A DNA stretch of 64,000 nt from Stenotrophomonas maltophilia (GCF_023518235.1 NZ_CP090423.1:4047001-4111000), one strand, 5' to 3'. Counted from the stretch's first letter, positions 1 to 7,946 are shown. Notes: a model not told the origin generated them from the letters alone. Translations and numbers: made by a program.

Positions 1-341
1 TAGAACTCGGTGCGCTCGCTGTCGGACTGGGTGCTGGTGATGCCGGTGGTGTTGCCCAGCACGTCGATGATGTCGTCCAGGTTCTGATCTTCGATGCGTT
101 GGTGGCTGATGATGCTGACCGACTGCGGAATCTCGCGCGGCGCCAGGTCGAAGCGGGTACCGGCCGAGGTGCGGCGCACCGAGTAACCTTCGGCACGCTC
201 GCCCTTCACCACCACCTTGTCGAGGGTGGTCGGGTCGGCGGCGGTTTCGGCGAAAGCGGCCGGGGCCAGGGCACAGAGTGCAACGAGCACGGCAACGGAC
301 AGCCGCTGCGGCTGCGGGGTACGGAAGGTGGGAGCGGTCAT
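1..341 (-). CDS. TonB-dependent siderophore receptor, N-terminal part (truncated by window)
   Basis: Only the first 113 codons are visible; the gene runs off the left edge. It begins with a signal peptide (basic start, hydrophobic stretch, cleavage near AFAETA). A TonB-box-like segment follows (TLDKVVVKGE), then the start of the plug domain with IPQSVSIISHQRI and NLDDIIDVLGNTTGI. The IPQSV-S-(V/I)-I signature is typical of ferric-siderophore receptors of the FpvA/FhuE/FoxA type. The protein would sit in the outer membrane and import an iron-siderophore using TonB-ExbBD energy. The ATG at 341 directly precedes the signal peptide. The substrate cannot be deduced. An AT-rich patch upstream (447-480) may be the iron-responsive control site. 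Confidence 0.9.
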   Translation of the reverse strand, partial: MTAPTFRTPQPQRLSVAVLVALCALAPAAFAETAADPTTLDKVVVKGERAEGYSVRRTSAGTRFDLAPREIPQSVSIISHQRIEDQNLDDIIDVLGNTTGITSTQSDSERTEF

Positions 342-446
342 GGAGTTCCTGGACGAGCACGCGCGTTCGGCCGGCATCCAGGAGGCGAGGCGCTACGGGT
401 AGGGGAAGGGCGGGCAGGCCGTCCTGGCACCACCGGAAACGAAAGA

Positions 447-480
447 AATGGTAATACGAACTATTCCTATTTACAAATCA
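447..480 (-). promoter_or_regulatory. AT-rich patch, possible Fur box upstream of the siderophore receptor
   Basis: A strongly AT-rich stretch in an otherwise very GC-rich background lies 106-139 bp upstream of the receptor start. It contains AATACGAACTATTCCTATT, a loose AAT-rich dyad resembling degenerate Fur boxes. Receptors of this class are usually Fur-repressed. The match is imperfect, so this is only a candidate. Confidence 0.25.
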
Positions 481-517
481 TGAACGAACCGGCTGGTTGT
501 TCATGCGGGCAGGTGGG

Positions 518-1069
518 TCAGCGCAGCAGCGGCAGCGGGTCGCGTGCGCCGTCGGCGCCGTAGATGCCCCAGTGCAGGTGGGGCGGCGTGCCCCTGGCGT
601 TGCCGCTGTCGCCGACCTGTCCGAGCAGGTCACCGGCCTGCACCACCTGGCCGCGCGCCAGGCCCTCGGCCCAGTTCTCCAGATGCGCGTAGTAGTAGCG
701 TTCGCGGGCCGGACCGATGACCCACACCTGGCGGCCGCCCAGCCCTCCATCGCGCACATCAGCGATGACGCCGGCCGTGGCACTGCGCACCGGTGTACCG
801 CGCCTGGCGAAGATGTCGATGCCGGCGTGCGAGCGGTCACCACCGCGTGGTGCGCCGAAGGTGTCGGCGATCTGGCTTGGGCGTATGCCGTCCACCGGTA
901 CCGGCAGGTGCGTGGCGGCCGGCATCTGCGAAAGCGACCAGAGCATGCGCGGTGCGGCCGCCCACGGGCTGTTCCACAGCGCCACCGCGGCAACGATGGC
1001 ACTGGCCAGGAACAGGCCGCGCAGCAGCCAGCGGCGCAGGCGACGGGCGGGGGAGGTGGTTGTGCTCAT
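518..1069 (-). CDS. M23 family metallopeptidase, membrane-anchored
   Basis: A 183-aa protein with a basic N-terminus and one hydrophobic segment (about residues 14-33), followed by an M23 (LytM/peptidase M23B) domain. Zinc-site motifs are visible: HAGID (H-x3-D) and HLHWG near the C-terminus. These enzymes cut peptide cross-links in peptidoglycan or regulate amidases. With both motifs present this copy is probably catalytic and faces the periplasm. The gene is downstream of and co-directional with the Lrp-type regulator, separated by a SMAG repeat. A TACAAT box ends 8 nt before the ATG, so the transcript may be leaderless. Confidence 0.88.
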   Translation of the reverse strand: MSTTTSPARRLRRWLLRGLFLASAIVAAVALWNSPWAAAPRMLWSLSQMPAATHLPVPVDGIRPSQIADTFGAPRGGDRSHAGIDIFARRGTPVRSATAGVIADVRDGGLGGRQVWVIGPARERYYYAHLENWAEGLARGQVVQAGDLLGQVGDSGNARGTPPHLHWGIYGADGARDPLPLLR

Positions 1070-1077
1070 GGCTTTTG

Positions 1078-1083
1078 ATTGTA
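1078..1083 (-). promoter_or_regulatory. Candidate -10 box for the M23 gene, partly inside a SMAG end
   Basis: On the minus strand TACAAT lies 8 nt upstream of the ATG at 1069. Its TAC comes from the CTAC end of the SMAG repeat starting at 1081. No convincing -35 is visible; the upstream sequence is the repeat itself. Confidence 0.35.
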
Positions 1084-1149
1084 GAGTCGAGCCATGCTCG
1101 ATGGCTGTCGCCTTGCGGTCCCACAGCAGTCGAGCAAGCTCGACTCTAC
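1081..1149. repeat. SMAG (GTAG-type REP) inverted pair
   Basis: Two hairpins in opposite orientation: GTAGAGTCGAGC-CAT-GCTCGA at the left and GAGTCGAGC-AA-GCTCGACTC-TAC at the right, each with the GTAG end outermost. The right-hand GTAG supplies the TAG stop of the Lrp-type gene. Confidence 0.85.
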
Positions 1150-1628
1150 GGGTGTGGTAGCAGCGGCACCTCGAAGCTGCGCTTCAGCGTGCCCAGCGCC
1201 ACCGACGTACGGAAGCGCTCGATGTTGTCATCGGCGCCGAACAGGCGTTCGGTGATCGCCTCGTACTCTTCCATCGACGCGGCTGAAAGCAGCAGCAGGA
1301 AGTCGCCATCACCGGTGATCGAGTAGCACTGCTGCACGGCCGGGTCGTCCTGTACGCGGCGCTTGAACGGCGCTACGTGTTCACGCTGCTCGCTGACCAC
1401 ACGCACCTCGACGATGATGGTCAGCGGCCGCCCGACCTTCGCCGCGGCGACCACGGCCACATTGGCGGCGATCACCCCGCTGTCCTGCAGGCGCTTGATC
1501 CGCCGTTGCACGGCCGGGGTGGACAGGTGCACGACCTCGGCGATTTCGCGTTGCGGCAGGGTGTTGTCCCGCTGCAGCAGGTCGAGGATGGCGCGGTCGA
1601 AACTGTCGAGCAGGGGGGCGGTGGCCAT
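1146..1628 (-). CDS. Lrp/AsnC family transcriptional regulator
   Basis: A 160-aa protein with the classic two-domain Lrp layout. An N-terminal winged helix-turn-helix (about residues 8-60; LLQRDNTLPQREIAEVVHLSTP) is followed by a RAM/AsnC ligand-binding domain containing YSITGDGDFLL. Lrp-family proteins sense amino acids or other small molecules as octamers. The start at 1628 is chosen because homology begins there; an upstream in-frame ATG at 1688 would add unrelated residues. The gene is divergent from the RhtA-like exporter, a common arrangement in which the regulator controls amino-acid export. The TAG stop lies in the GTAG end of the adjoining SMAG repeat. Confidence 0.88.
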   Translation of the reverse strand: MATAPLLDSFDRAILDLLQRDNTLPQREIAEVVHLSTPAVQRRIKRLQDSGVIAANVAVVAAAKVGRPLTIIVEVRVVSEQREHVAPFKRRVQDDPAVQQCYSITGDGDFLLLLSAASMEEYEAITERLFGADDNIERFRTSVALGTLKRSFEVPLLPHP

Positions 1629-1688
1629 GGTGAGCAGAAGTTGCACGAACAGGCTGTCAATTGAGCCAAGTGCTCGGCCCTGGCGCAA

Positions 1689-1694
1689 TAGACT
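1689..1694 (+). promoter_or_regulatory. Candidate -10 box giving a leaderless rhtA-like mRNA
   Basis: TAGACT ends 6 nt before the ATG at 1701, so transcription would start at or next to the start codon. Only 72 bp separate this gene from the divergent Lrp-type gene, so the region is a likely operator. Confidence 0.35.
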
Positions 1695-1700
1695 TTGCGC

Positions 1701-2570
1701 ATGCAGACCTCACGACTTGCGCCGATGTTGCCGGCGCTGGCGGTGCTCGGCTCGGTCACCTCGCTGGCCATCGGCACCTCCTACGCAAAACAGCTGTTTC
1801 CGCTGATCGGCGCGCAGGGCACCAGCGCGCTGCGCGTGGGCTTTTCGGCGCTGTTGCTGCTGCTGTTCTGGCGGCCGTGGCGCTGGAAGACCCGCCGCCC
1901 GGATGCGATCACCATCCTGCGCTACGGGCTGACCCTGGGCCTGATGAACCTGCTGTTCTACATGGCGCTGCGCACGATTCCGTTCGGCATTGCGGTGGCC
2001 ATCGAGTTCACCGGGCCGCTGACGGTGGCGATGCTGTCGTCGCGGCGGCCGATCGATTTCCTCTGGGTGGGCTGTGCGGCGGTGGGGCTGCTGTTGCTGC
2101 TGCCGATCGGTGGCGGCCCGGCACTGGATCCGGCCGGCGTGCTGTACGCGATGGGCGCGGCGGCCTGCTGGGGGTTGTACATCGTGTTCGGCAAGCGCGC
2201 CGGACACCTGCACGCGGGGCATTCGGTGTCGCTGGGCCTGCTGGCGGCCTCGCTGGTGGTGGTGCCGGTGGGCGTGGCGCATGCCGGTGCCGCGTTGCTC
2301 GATCCGAAGATCCTGGTGGCCGGCCTGCTGGTGGCGCTGGTCTCCAGCGCGATCCCGATGTCGCTGGAAATGATGGCGCTCAAGCGCCTGCCGAAGGAGA
2401 CCTTCGGCATCCTGATCAGCATGGAGCCGGCGGTGGCCGCGCTATGGGCGATGCTGCTGCTGCACGAGCACCTGCATGGGCTGCAGTGGCTGGCGATCGG
2501 CTGCACGGTGCTGGCCTCGGTGGGCAGCACGATGACAGCAAGGCGGCTAAAGGTGCCGGTCACCACATGA
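1701..2570 (+). CDS. rhtA: EamA/DMT family exporter, RhtA-like
   Basis: A 289-aa inner-membrane protein with about ten hydrophobic segments forming two EamA repeats. The overall sequence resembles RhtA, the threonine/homoserine exporter: SYAKQLFPLIGAQGTSALR near the start, and PMSLEMMALKRLP followed by FGILISMEPAVAAL in the second half. The start at 1701 is the first ATG; a TTG two codons earlier is also in frame. Divergent transcription from an Lrp-family gene supports an amino-acid or analogue efflux role. The exact substrate is uncertain. The TGA stop forms the left tip of a long palindrome shared with the convergent downstream gene. Confidence 0.85.
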   Translation: MQTSRLAPMLPALAVLGSVTSLAIGTSYAKQLFPLIGAQGTSALRVGFSALLLLLFWRPWRWKTRRPDAITILRYGLTLGLMNLLFYMALRTIPFGIAVAIEFTGPLTVAMLSSRRPIDFLWVGCAAVGLLLLLPIGGGPALDPAGVLYAMGAAACWGLYIVFGKRAGHLHAGHSVSLGLLAASLVVVPVGVAHAGAALLDPKILVAGLLVALVSSAIPMSLEMMALKRLPKETFGILISMEPAVAALWAMLLLHEHLHGLQWLAIGCTVLASVGSTMTARRLKVPVTT

Positions 2571-2639
2571 AAAAGGGGACGGAGGGGATTAAGTCGTTTG
2601 TGCCACAAACGACTTAATCCCCTCCGTCCCCTTTTTTCA
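2568..2639. repeat. Near-perfect palindrome (32-nt arms) filling the gap between two stop codons
   Basis: Arms 2571-2602 and 2604-2635 are exact reverse complements separated by one base. Each arm reads outward-in as AAAAGGGGACGGAGGGGATT, then AAGTCGTTTGTG. The outer ends run into the TGA stops of both convergent genes, so the palindrome is the entire intergenic region. It ends in a T-run on either strand and could act as a bidirectional terminator. The GGGGACGGAGGGGATTAAG motif resembles extragenic palindromes I recall near IS200-like (RAYT) genes in this family; that link is inference. Confidence 0.85.
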
Positions 2640-3416
2640 GCGCAGGGCGTTGGCCGGGACGTCGATCGCCATGGCCAGGGCGAGGTGATCGGAGAACGCG
2701 GCCGGTACGGCTTCCACGCTGCGGGTCTGCAGGCCGCTGCTGACCAGGATGTGGTCGATGGCGCGGTCCGGGCGCCAGCTGGGGAAAGTCGGCACGATGC
2801 AGCCCGGCGGCTGCAGCCGGGTCTTCTGGTACAGCACCTGCATTTCCGGCCGCTCGGCCAGGCAGTTGAAATCGCCCATCAGCACCGCGTTCGGGTGGTC
2901 GGACAGCAGCTCGGCGATGAAGCCCAGCTGCGACATCCGCGAGCCCGCACCAAGTGACAGATGCGCCACCGCTACGGCCAGGCCGTCGGCGCCATCGCCG
3001 AACCTGGCCAGCAGCACGCCGCGCCCGCCGATGCGGCCGGGCAGGGCGTGGTCCTGCACTTCCACCGGTTCGAGCTTGCTCAGCAGGCCGTTGGCGCTGG
3101 AGGCAACCCCGCCCATGCGCCGGTTCGGCTGGTGGCTCCAGTAGTTGAAGCCGGCGCGCTGGGCCAGGTAGTGGGTCTGGTTGGTGAAACCCGAGCGCAG
3201 GCTGCCCGGGTCGGCCTCCTGCAGGCCGACGATGTCATGTTCGCGCGCCAGGCTGGCGATCGCGTCCAAGCTGCTGCGCTTGCGCCCCGCCGGCAGCGCA
3301 TGTGACCAGCTGCGGGTCACATAGTCGCTGTAGCGGCGGGTACTTGAGCCGGCCTGGATGTTGGCCGTCAGCAAGCGCAGGGTCCGTGTACGGGGGGAAT
3401 TCACGGCCGGGAACAA
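2637..3416 (-). CDS. Endonuclease/exonuclease/phosphatase family protein
   Basis: A 259-aa single-domain EEP protein with the family's catalytic signatures in order: TANIQ near the start (Asn), GLQEAD (metal-binding Glu), VAHLSLG, MGDFNCL (Asp/Asn), IDHILVS, and FSDHLALA (Asp-His). Members cleave phosphodiester bonds in nucleic acids, lipids or phosphoinositides; the substrate here is unknown. The start is uncertain: the longest frame begins with TTG at 3416, and a GTG at 3404 is an alternative. It lies 11 bp downstream of the lipoprotein-type DsbA gene in the same direction, so co-transcription is likely. Confidence 0.85.
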   Translation of the reverse strand: MFPAVNSPRTRTLRLLTANIQAGSSTRRYSDYVTRSWSHALPAGRKRSSLDAIASLAREHDIVGLQEADPGSLRSGFTNQTHYLAQRAGFNYWSHQPNRRMGGVASSANGLLSKLEPVEVQDHALPGRIGGRGVLLARFGDGADGLAVAVAHLSLGAGSRMSQLGFIAELLSDHPNAVLMGDFNCLAERPEMQVLYQKTRLQPPGCIVPTFPSWRPDRAIDHILVSSGLQTRSVEAVPAAFSDHLALAMAIDVPANALR

Positions 3417-3427
3417 CGTCCTTTGGA

Positions 3428-4261
3428 TCAGTGAGCCTGGGCGGCACCGCGTTCGCGGGCGATCAGGTGGTCGGCAATGCGCAGCATGTCCGGGAAGCTC
3501 TTGCCCTTCACCAGGTACTTGCCGTTGACGATGATCGACGGGGTGCCGCTGATCTGGCTGCGCTGGGCGAACTGCTTGGCCGAGTTGGTCTTGGCATTCA
3601 CCGCGAAGCTGCCCATGGTGGCGGCGAACTGCTTCGGATCCACGCCGTAGGCGCCGTAGAACTTGGCGATGTCGTCAACCGAATCGGTGCCGCGCTCGCC
3701 CTTCAGGGTCTTCTGCGAGTGGATGGCGGCATACAGCGCTTCGTGGGTCTTTTCCTGCACGCCCAGGGTCTGCGCGGCGTAGAAGGCACGGGCGTAGTTG
3801 TCCCAGGTGCCGCCGAACATGGCCGGCACGTAGACGAAGTTCACGTCGCTCGGCAGGCCGGCCTTCCACGGGCCGACCAGCGGCTGGAACGCGGCACAGG
3901 CCGGGCAGACATAGCCGAAGATCTCGACGACTTCGACCTTGCCGGCGGCCGGCTGGAACGGCTGGCCATTCGGAATCAGCTGGTAGTCGGCGCCTTCCAC
4001 TGGGGCCGGGCCGGTCAGTGCGGTGGTGGTCGGCGCCGGAGCGGCGGCCGGCGCGGCGTCTGCAGCGGCCTTGTCGCCTTCGGCAGCGGCCGGTGCAGCG
4101 CCTTCGGCGCCTGCGGCAGGCGCCGCCGGTTCAGTGCTGGCCGGCGCAGCGGCCGGTTCGGCCGGGGCCGCGGTGGTGTTGGCGGTGCCGTCGTCGGCCT
4201 TGCAGGCCGCCAGGATCGGCAGCAGCGCTGCGAGGGCGAGGGCGGCGAAACGGGTCTTCAT
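3428..4261 (-). CDS. DsbA-like thiol:disulfide oxidoreductase with lipoprotein signal and Ala/Pro linker
   Basis: A 277-aa protein. Residues 1-20 form a lipoprotein signal ending in a lipobox (ILAAC, Cys20). A low-complexity Ala/Pro/Glu linker spans about residues 25-85, and a DsbA thioredoxin fold follows. The active site is CPAC at residues 119-122 and the cis-proline loop is SGTPSII. Standard DsbA proteins carry CPHC, so this paralogue probably has a different redox potential. The linker would hold the domain away from a membrane. It is transcribed with the shorter DsbA-like gene upstream and the EEP gene downstream. The ATG at 4261 was chosen because the signal peptide starts there. Confidence 0.88.
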   Translation of the reverse strand: MKTRFAALALAALLPILAACKADDGTANTTAAPAEPAAAPASTEPAAPAAGAEGAAPAAAEGDKAAADAAPAAAPAPTTTALTGPAPVEGADYQLIPNGQPFQPAAGKVEVVEIFGYVCPACAAFQPLVGPWKAGLPSDVNFVYVPAMFGGTWDNYARAFYAAQTLGVQEKTHEALYAAIHSQKTLKGERGTDSVDDIAKFYGAYGVDPKQFAATMGSFAVNAKTNSAKQFAQRSQISGTPSIIVNGKYLVKGKSFPDMLRIADHLIARERGAAQAH

Positions 4262-4368
4262 GGAAACGTCTCCAGCATCTGGAAAGGTGGGACCGGCACC
4301 GCAGCACCGGCCAAGGGGAAATGATGACACGCGGCGGCGACAGCGCCGTGTCGAGGGTAGGGGTTGGT

Positions 4369-5016
4369 TCAGCGGCCGCGGGCGGCGCGGGCCTGGGCGA
4401 TCAGCGCCGAAGCGATGCGCAGCTGGTCGTCGAAGTTGCTGCCACGCACCAGATACTGGCCATTGATGATGATGGCCGGGGTGCCCGGCACCTTGGTGCG
4501 CTGGGCGAATGCGCGGGCAGCATCGACCTTCTTCTGCACGGCCTCGCCACGCAGCGCCTGCAGGTAGCGGTCCGGGGTCACACCGTAGGCCTTGTAGAAG
4601 GTGGCGAGCTCATCGGCCGAAACGTTCTGCATCGGCAGCGAGCCGTCCTGGTGCAGGGCCTTGAACACGGCGGCATGGCTGCGCTTGGCCACGCCCACTT
4701 CGTCAGCGGCGTAATAGGCCAGGGCCCAGGCATCCCAGGGGCCACCAAAGGCGGCCGGGACCGGGGTGAAGCGCACGTCGGCGGGCAGTTTGGCCGCCCA
4801 GGCCGCCAGCTGCGGTTCGAAGTGGGCGCAGTGCGGGCAGGTGTACCCGAACACCTCGACCACCTCGATCTTGCCGGCCAGCGGCTGGAACGGGCCGGGC
4901 TGGGCGATGCGTTCGTAGTCTTTGCCCTCCACCAGCGGCGCGCTGGCGGGGGCGGCGGTCGCGGCCAGCGGCAGCAGGACCAGCAGGGACAACAGCAGGC
5001 GGGAAATCAACCTCAT
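4369..5016 (-). CDS. dsbA: Periplasmic thiol:disulfide interchange protein DsbA
   Basis: A 215-aa protein with a cleavable signal peptide (MRLISRLLLSLLVLLPLA, cut near TAAPA) and a DsbA fold. It has the canonical CPHC active site (residues 60-63, in FGYTCPHCAHFEP) and cis-Pro loop PGTPAII. It introduces disulfides into exported proteins. The mature domain is clearly homologous to the lipoprotein paralogue immediately downstream (shared PGPFQPLAGKIEVVEVFGY-like block), indicating tandem duplication. The ATG at 5016 starts the signal peptide. Confidence 0.92.
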   Translation of the reverse strand: MRLISRLLLSLLVLLPLAATAAPASAPLVEGKDYERIAQPGPFQPLAGKIEVVEVFGYTCPHCAHFEPQLAAWAAKLPADVRFTPVPAAFGGPWDAWALAYYAADEVGVAKRSHAAVFKALHQDGSLPMQNVSADELATFYKAYGVTPDRYLQALRGEAVQKKVDAARAFAQRTKVPGTPAIIINGQYLVRGSNFDDQLRIASALIAQARAARGR

Positions 5017-5122
5017 CGACACGCATCTCCGTTGAAAAAAACAACGCCGGCGCAGTCGCCGGCGTGAAGGAAACATACCGCAGGAGCGGGCGCTGGTGGC
5101 GGCCCGCGCCGACCAGTGGTGG

Positions 5123-5923
5123 TCAGGGGGCGGCGACCGGTTGTGCCGGCGTGGCCGCAGCGGCCACATCGTCGGCCTTGTTGTGCAGGCCCTGCAGGTA
5201 GCTGGACAGCGCCTGCACTTCCTGTTCGCTCAGCTTCTGCGCCACCGTGGCCATGATCTGGAAGTGGGTCTTGTCGGTCTCGTGGGTCTGCCCGGCCTGG
5301 TATTCCTGCAGGCGGCGGGCGACATAGCTGGCGTGCTGGCCGCCGATATGCGGATAGGCTGGGCCCGGATTGCCGGCGCCACTGGGGCCGTGGCACGCCA
5401 TGCAGGCCGGCAGCCCACGCTTGGCGTCGCCGCCGCGGTACAGCTGCTGGCCGATCTCGTAGAACTTCATGCCCTTGTAGGGGCCGTCGGCGACGACCGT
5501 ATCGTCGGCGATGCCGGCGGTGGCCTTCTGCGTGGCGAAGAACGCGCCGATATCGCGCATGTCCTGCGGGGTAAGGTTCTGCACGAACGGCACCATCGCC
5601 ACCGCTGCGCCGGAACTGCGCTGCCCGTTGGCGATCAGGGCCATCTGCTGGGCCACATAGCGCTCGCTCTGGCCGGCGATGGACGGGTACATCTCGACCG
5701 TGGAGTTGCCGTCGGCGCCATGGCAGGCCGCGCAGGCCGAGGCCTTGGTCTGGCCGGCCTTGGCATCGCCCCAGTGGGTCTTGCTGAAATCCACTTCCAG
5801 CGAGGCGGTGTTGATCGGCCCGTTGTCGGGCAGCGGGGTCAGCGTGGTCTGCGCGAACGCAGCGGCGGCAACGACGACAGCAGTGGCAAGGGCGGATACG
5901 GCAAGAACGCGAGCGTGGCGCAT
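5123..5923 (-). CDS. Cytochrome c4, di-heme
   Basis: A 266-aa exported protein with a signal peptide (cleavage near AAAFAQ) and two c-type heme sites: CAACH at residues 64-68 and CMACH at 174-178. Each begins a repeat of the cytochrome c4 fold; the GADGNST and GPSGAGNPG segments after the hemes are typical. Cytochrome c4 carries electrons between the bc1 complex and terminal oxidases in the periplasm. It sits upstream of the two dsbA-like genes, and heme attachment depends on thiol redox chemistry, so the neighbourhood fits periplasmic redox maintenance. The start at 5923 begins the signal peptide. It is divergent from engB. Confidence 0.93.
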   Translation of the reverse strand: MRHARVLAVSALATAVVVAAAAFAQTTLTPLPDNGPINTASLEVDFSKTHWGDAKAGQTKASACAACHGADGNSTVEMYPSIAGQSERYVAQQMALIANGQRSSGAAVAMVPFVQNLTPQDMRDIGAFFATQKATAGIADDTVVADGPYKGMKFYEIGQQLYRGGDAKRGLPACMACHGPSGAGNPGPAYPHIGGQHASYVARRLQEYQAGQTHETDKTHFQIMATVAQKLSEQEVQALSSYLQGLHNKADDVAAAATPAQPVAAP

Positions 5924-6079
5924 GCTAAAGCTCCGTATGGACCGGGCCGGGCGGTGGCCGCCGGCATCGCCCGGATTATCAACGGCGTTTCCGCGCACGG
6001 TCAACGCAGCAGTGCAGCAAAATGCCCCGCGCGGCCCCCGGAACGGGCGCGCGGCGCCGCAACATGCGATCCTAGGCAT

Positions 6080-6682
6080 ATGTCATTGCTCATCGAACGC
6101 GCCCGTTACCACCTTTCGGCCCACAACGCGCGGCAGCTGCCGCCCGATGAAGGGGCCGAGGTCGCCTTCGCCGGCCGCTCCAACGCCGGCAAGTCCAGTG
6201 CGCTCAACGCGCTGACCCGCCAGAACGCGCTGGCCCGTGTTTCCAAGACGCCCGGTCGCACCCAGCAGCTGGTGTTCTTCCAGATCACCCCCGAAGCCAG
6301 CCTGGTCGACCTGCCCGGTTACGGCTACGCCAAGGTGCCGCTGGAACTGCAGGCGCACTGGCAGGCCTTCATCGACAAGTACTTCCGCACCCGCGAAGCC
6401 CTCAAGGGCCTGGTGGTGGTGATGGACATCCGCCATCCGCTGAAGGACTACGACCGGCAGATGCTCTCTTATGCCGTGCAGCGCGGCATGCCGGCGCACG
6501 CGCTGCTGACCAAGGCCGACAAGCTCAGCCGCAGCCAGCAGATGCAGACCCTGCAGAAAGTGCGCAAGGAACTGCATTCGGCCTACGGCGACAGCGTCAG
6601 CGTGCAGGTGTTCTCCGGCGAGGACCGCACCGGCGTGGACGAAGCCCGCGGCGTGATCGGCGGCTGGCTGGGTCTGGCGTAA
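6080..6682 (+). CDS. engB: Ribosome biogenesis GTP-binding protein EngB (YihA/YsxC)
   Basis: A 200-aa TrmE-Era-EngA-EngB-type GTPase. The P-loop GRSNAGKS is at residues 32-39, G2 KTPGRTQ at 56-62, G3 DLPGYG at 77-82 and G4 TKAD at 144-147. EngB is needed for late assembly of the 50S ribosomal subunit. The ATG at 6080 gives the standard family length; in-frame sequence upstream is non-coding. It is divergent from cytochrome c4, as in other xanthomonads. A SMAG pair follows the TAA stop. Confidence 0.96.
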   Translation: MSLLIERARYHLSAHNARQLPPDEGAEVAFAGRSNAGKSSALNALTRQNALARVSKTPGRTQQLVFFQITPEASLVDLPGYGYAKVPLELQAHWQAFIDKYFRTREALKGLVVVMDIRHPLKDYDRQMLSYAVQRGMPAHALLTKADKLSRSQQMQTLQKVRKELHSAYGDSVSVQVFSGEDRTGVDEARGVIGGWLGLA

Positions 6683-6698
6683 GGCTTCCGGCTTTCCT

Positions 6699-6774
6699 GT
6701 AGAGCCGAGCCCACGCTCGGCTGCCGCGCGCAGCGCGGCCAGGCCCCGGTAGCCGAGCATGGGCTCGGCTCTAC
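6699..6774. repeat. SMAG inverted pair after engB
   Basis: GTAGAGCCGAGC-hairpin at the left and its inverted partner ending GGCTCGGCTCTAC at the right, separated by about 30 nt containing a CCGCGCGCAGCGCGG hairpin. It lies between the convergent engB and MBL-fold genes. Confidence 0.85.
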
Positions 6775-6788
6775 GAGGGCTCATCGGC

Positions 6789-7763
6789 TCATTTCAACGG
6801 CGAATACTCCGCCGGCACCCAGGCATACGCCTGCCCTTCGCTGCGCACGTGGCCCAGGCCGGGGAACGGTAGATGCGCACCGGCCACCCACCAACCCTTG
6901 GAGGTGGCCTGCTGCAGCAGACTGCGACGGCTGGCGGTGGCCGCCTTGCGGTCCGAGTCCGCTTCGAACGCCGCCTCCGGGTGCGCGAACTGCACCGCAT
7001 GGAAGTGCAGCACGTCGCCCCACACCAGCAACGACTGGCCCTGGCTGTCGAACCGATAGGAGACGTGGCCAGGCGTGTGGCCGTGGGTATCCATCGCCAC
7101 CGCGCCGCCGGGCAGGGCATCGCCGGGGCTGAAGGTGCGCAGATGACCGGCGGCCTGGTACGGCGCCACTGCGTTGCGCGCCAACGGGAAGGCGAAGCGC
7201 ACGCCCTGCGGCGCGCCGGCTTCGCTGGCGGGATCGAGCCAGTAATCGGCATCGGCCTTGGACAGCCAGACTGTGGCATTGGGGTAGGCCGGCTTGCCCT
7301 GGGCGTCGAGCACGCCGCACAGATGGTCCGGATGGGCATGGGTGAGCAGCACGTCATCCACCTCGGCCGGGTCCACGCCGGCCGCACGCAGGTTGCCCAG
7401 CACCTGGCCCAGGCCAGGGCCGAAGCACTGCGCGGTGCCGGTATCGACCAGGGTCAGGTGGTTGCCCTGACGCACCAGGAAGGCATTGATTGCGGTCTGC
7501 AGGCCTTTCTTGTCTTCGGGTACGTAGCGGCCATCGAGCAGGCGGCTGACCAGCGAGGGCGCAACGTCGACCACTTCCTGCCGGCCCAGCGCGACCACGC
7601 CGTCGAACAGGGCGGTGACCTGCAGAGCGCCGATGTGCTGGTGGTAGACACCGGGCACCTGCTGGGTGGGGGCGGGCGAGGTGGCTTCGGCCAGTGCGGC
7701 CAGTGGCAGCGAGGACAGGGCCAGCAGCAGGGCGGAGCGCAGCGGCAGGTGACGCAGGGTCAT
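6789..7763 (-). CDS. Secreted MBL-fold metallo-hydrolase
   Basis: A 324-aa protein with a signal peptide (residues 1-25) and a metallo-beta-lactamase fold. Metal-binding motifs are THAHPDH at 141-147, DTHGHTPGHVSY further on, WGDVLH, and a distal His in GAHLPFPG. The layout resembles the quorum-quenching lactonase/YtnP branch more than class B beta-lactamases, but the substrate cannot be assigned. Export to the periplasm is predicted. The next gene upstream is more than 600 bp away beyond a repeat cluster, so it is probably transcribed alone. Confidence 0.85.
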   Translation of the reverse strand: MTLRHLPLRSALLLALSSLPLAALAEATSPAPTQQVPGVYHQHIGALQVTALFDGVVALGRQEVVDVAPSLVSRLLDGRYVPEDKKGLQTAINAFLVRQGNHLTLVDTGTAQCFGPGLGQVLGNLRAAGVDPAEVDDVLLTHAHPDHLCGVLDAQGKPAYPNATVWLSKADADYWLDPASEAGAPQGVRFAFPLARNAVAPYQAAGHLRTFSPGDALPGGAVAMDTHGHTPGHVSYRFDSQGQSLLVWGDVLHFHAVQFAHPEAAFEADSDRKAATASRRSLLQQATSKGWWVAGAHLPFPGLGHVRSEGQAYAWVPAEYSPLK

Positions 7764-7946
7764 GGCGGTTCTCGGTGGACGACGGGTGGTTCCGTTGGCC
7801 TAGCGTGCCGTGGCCGGCGCGTGCGTGGCGCTCAAAGCAGTGCGCGGAATGCTCAGGGGGTGTTGCTTGCAGGGCTTGCAGCCCTGCACCCGCAGAATCA
7901 ACTTCAACGTCAACGGCAACGTCAAGAGCCGAGTTTCCTGTGGGGA

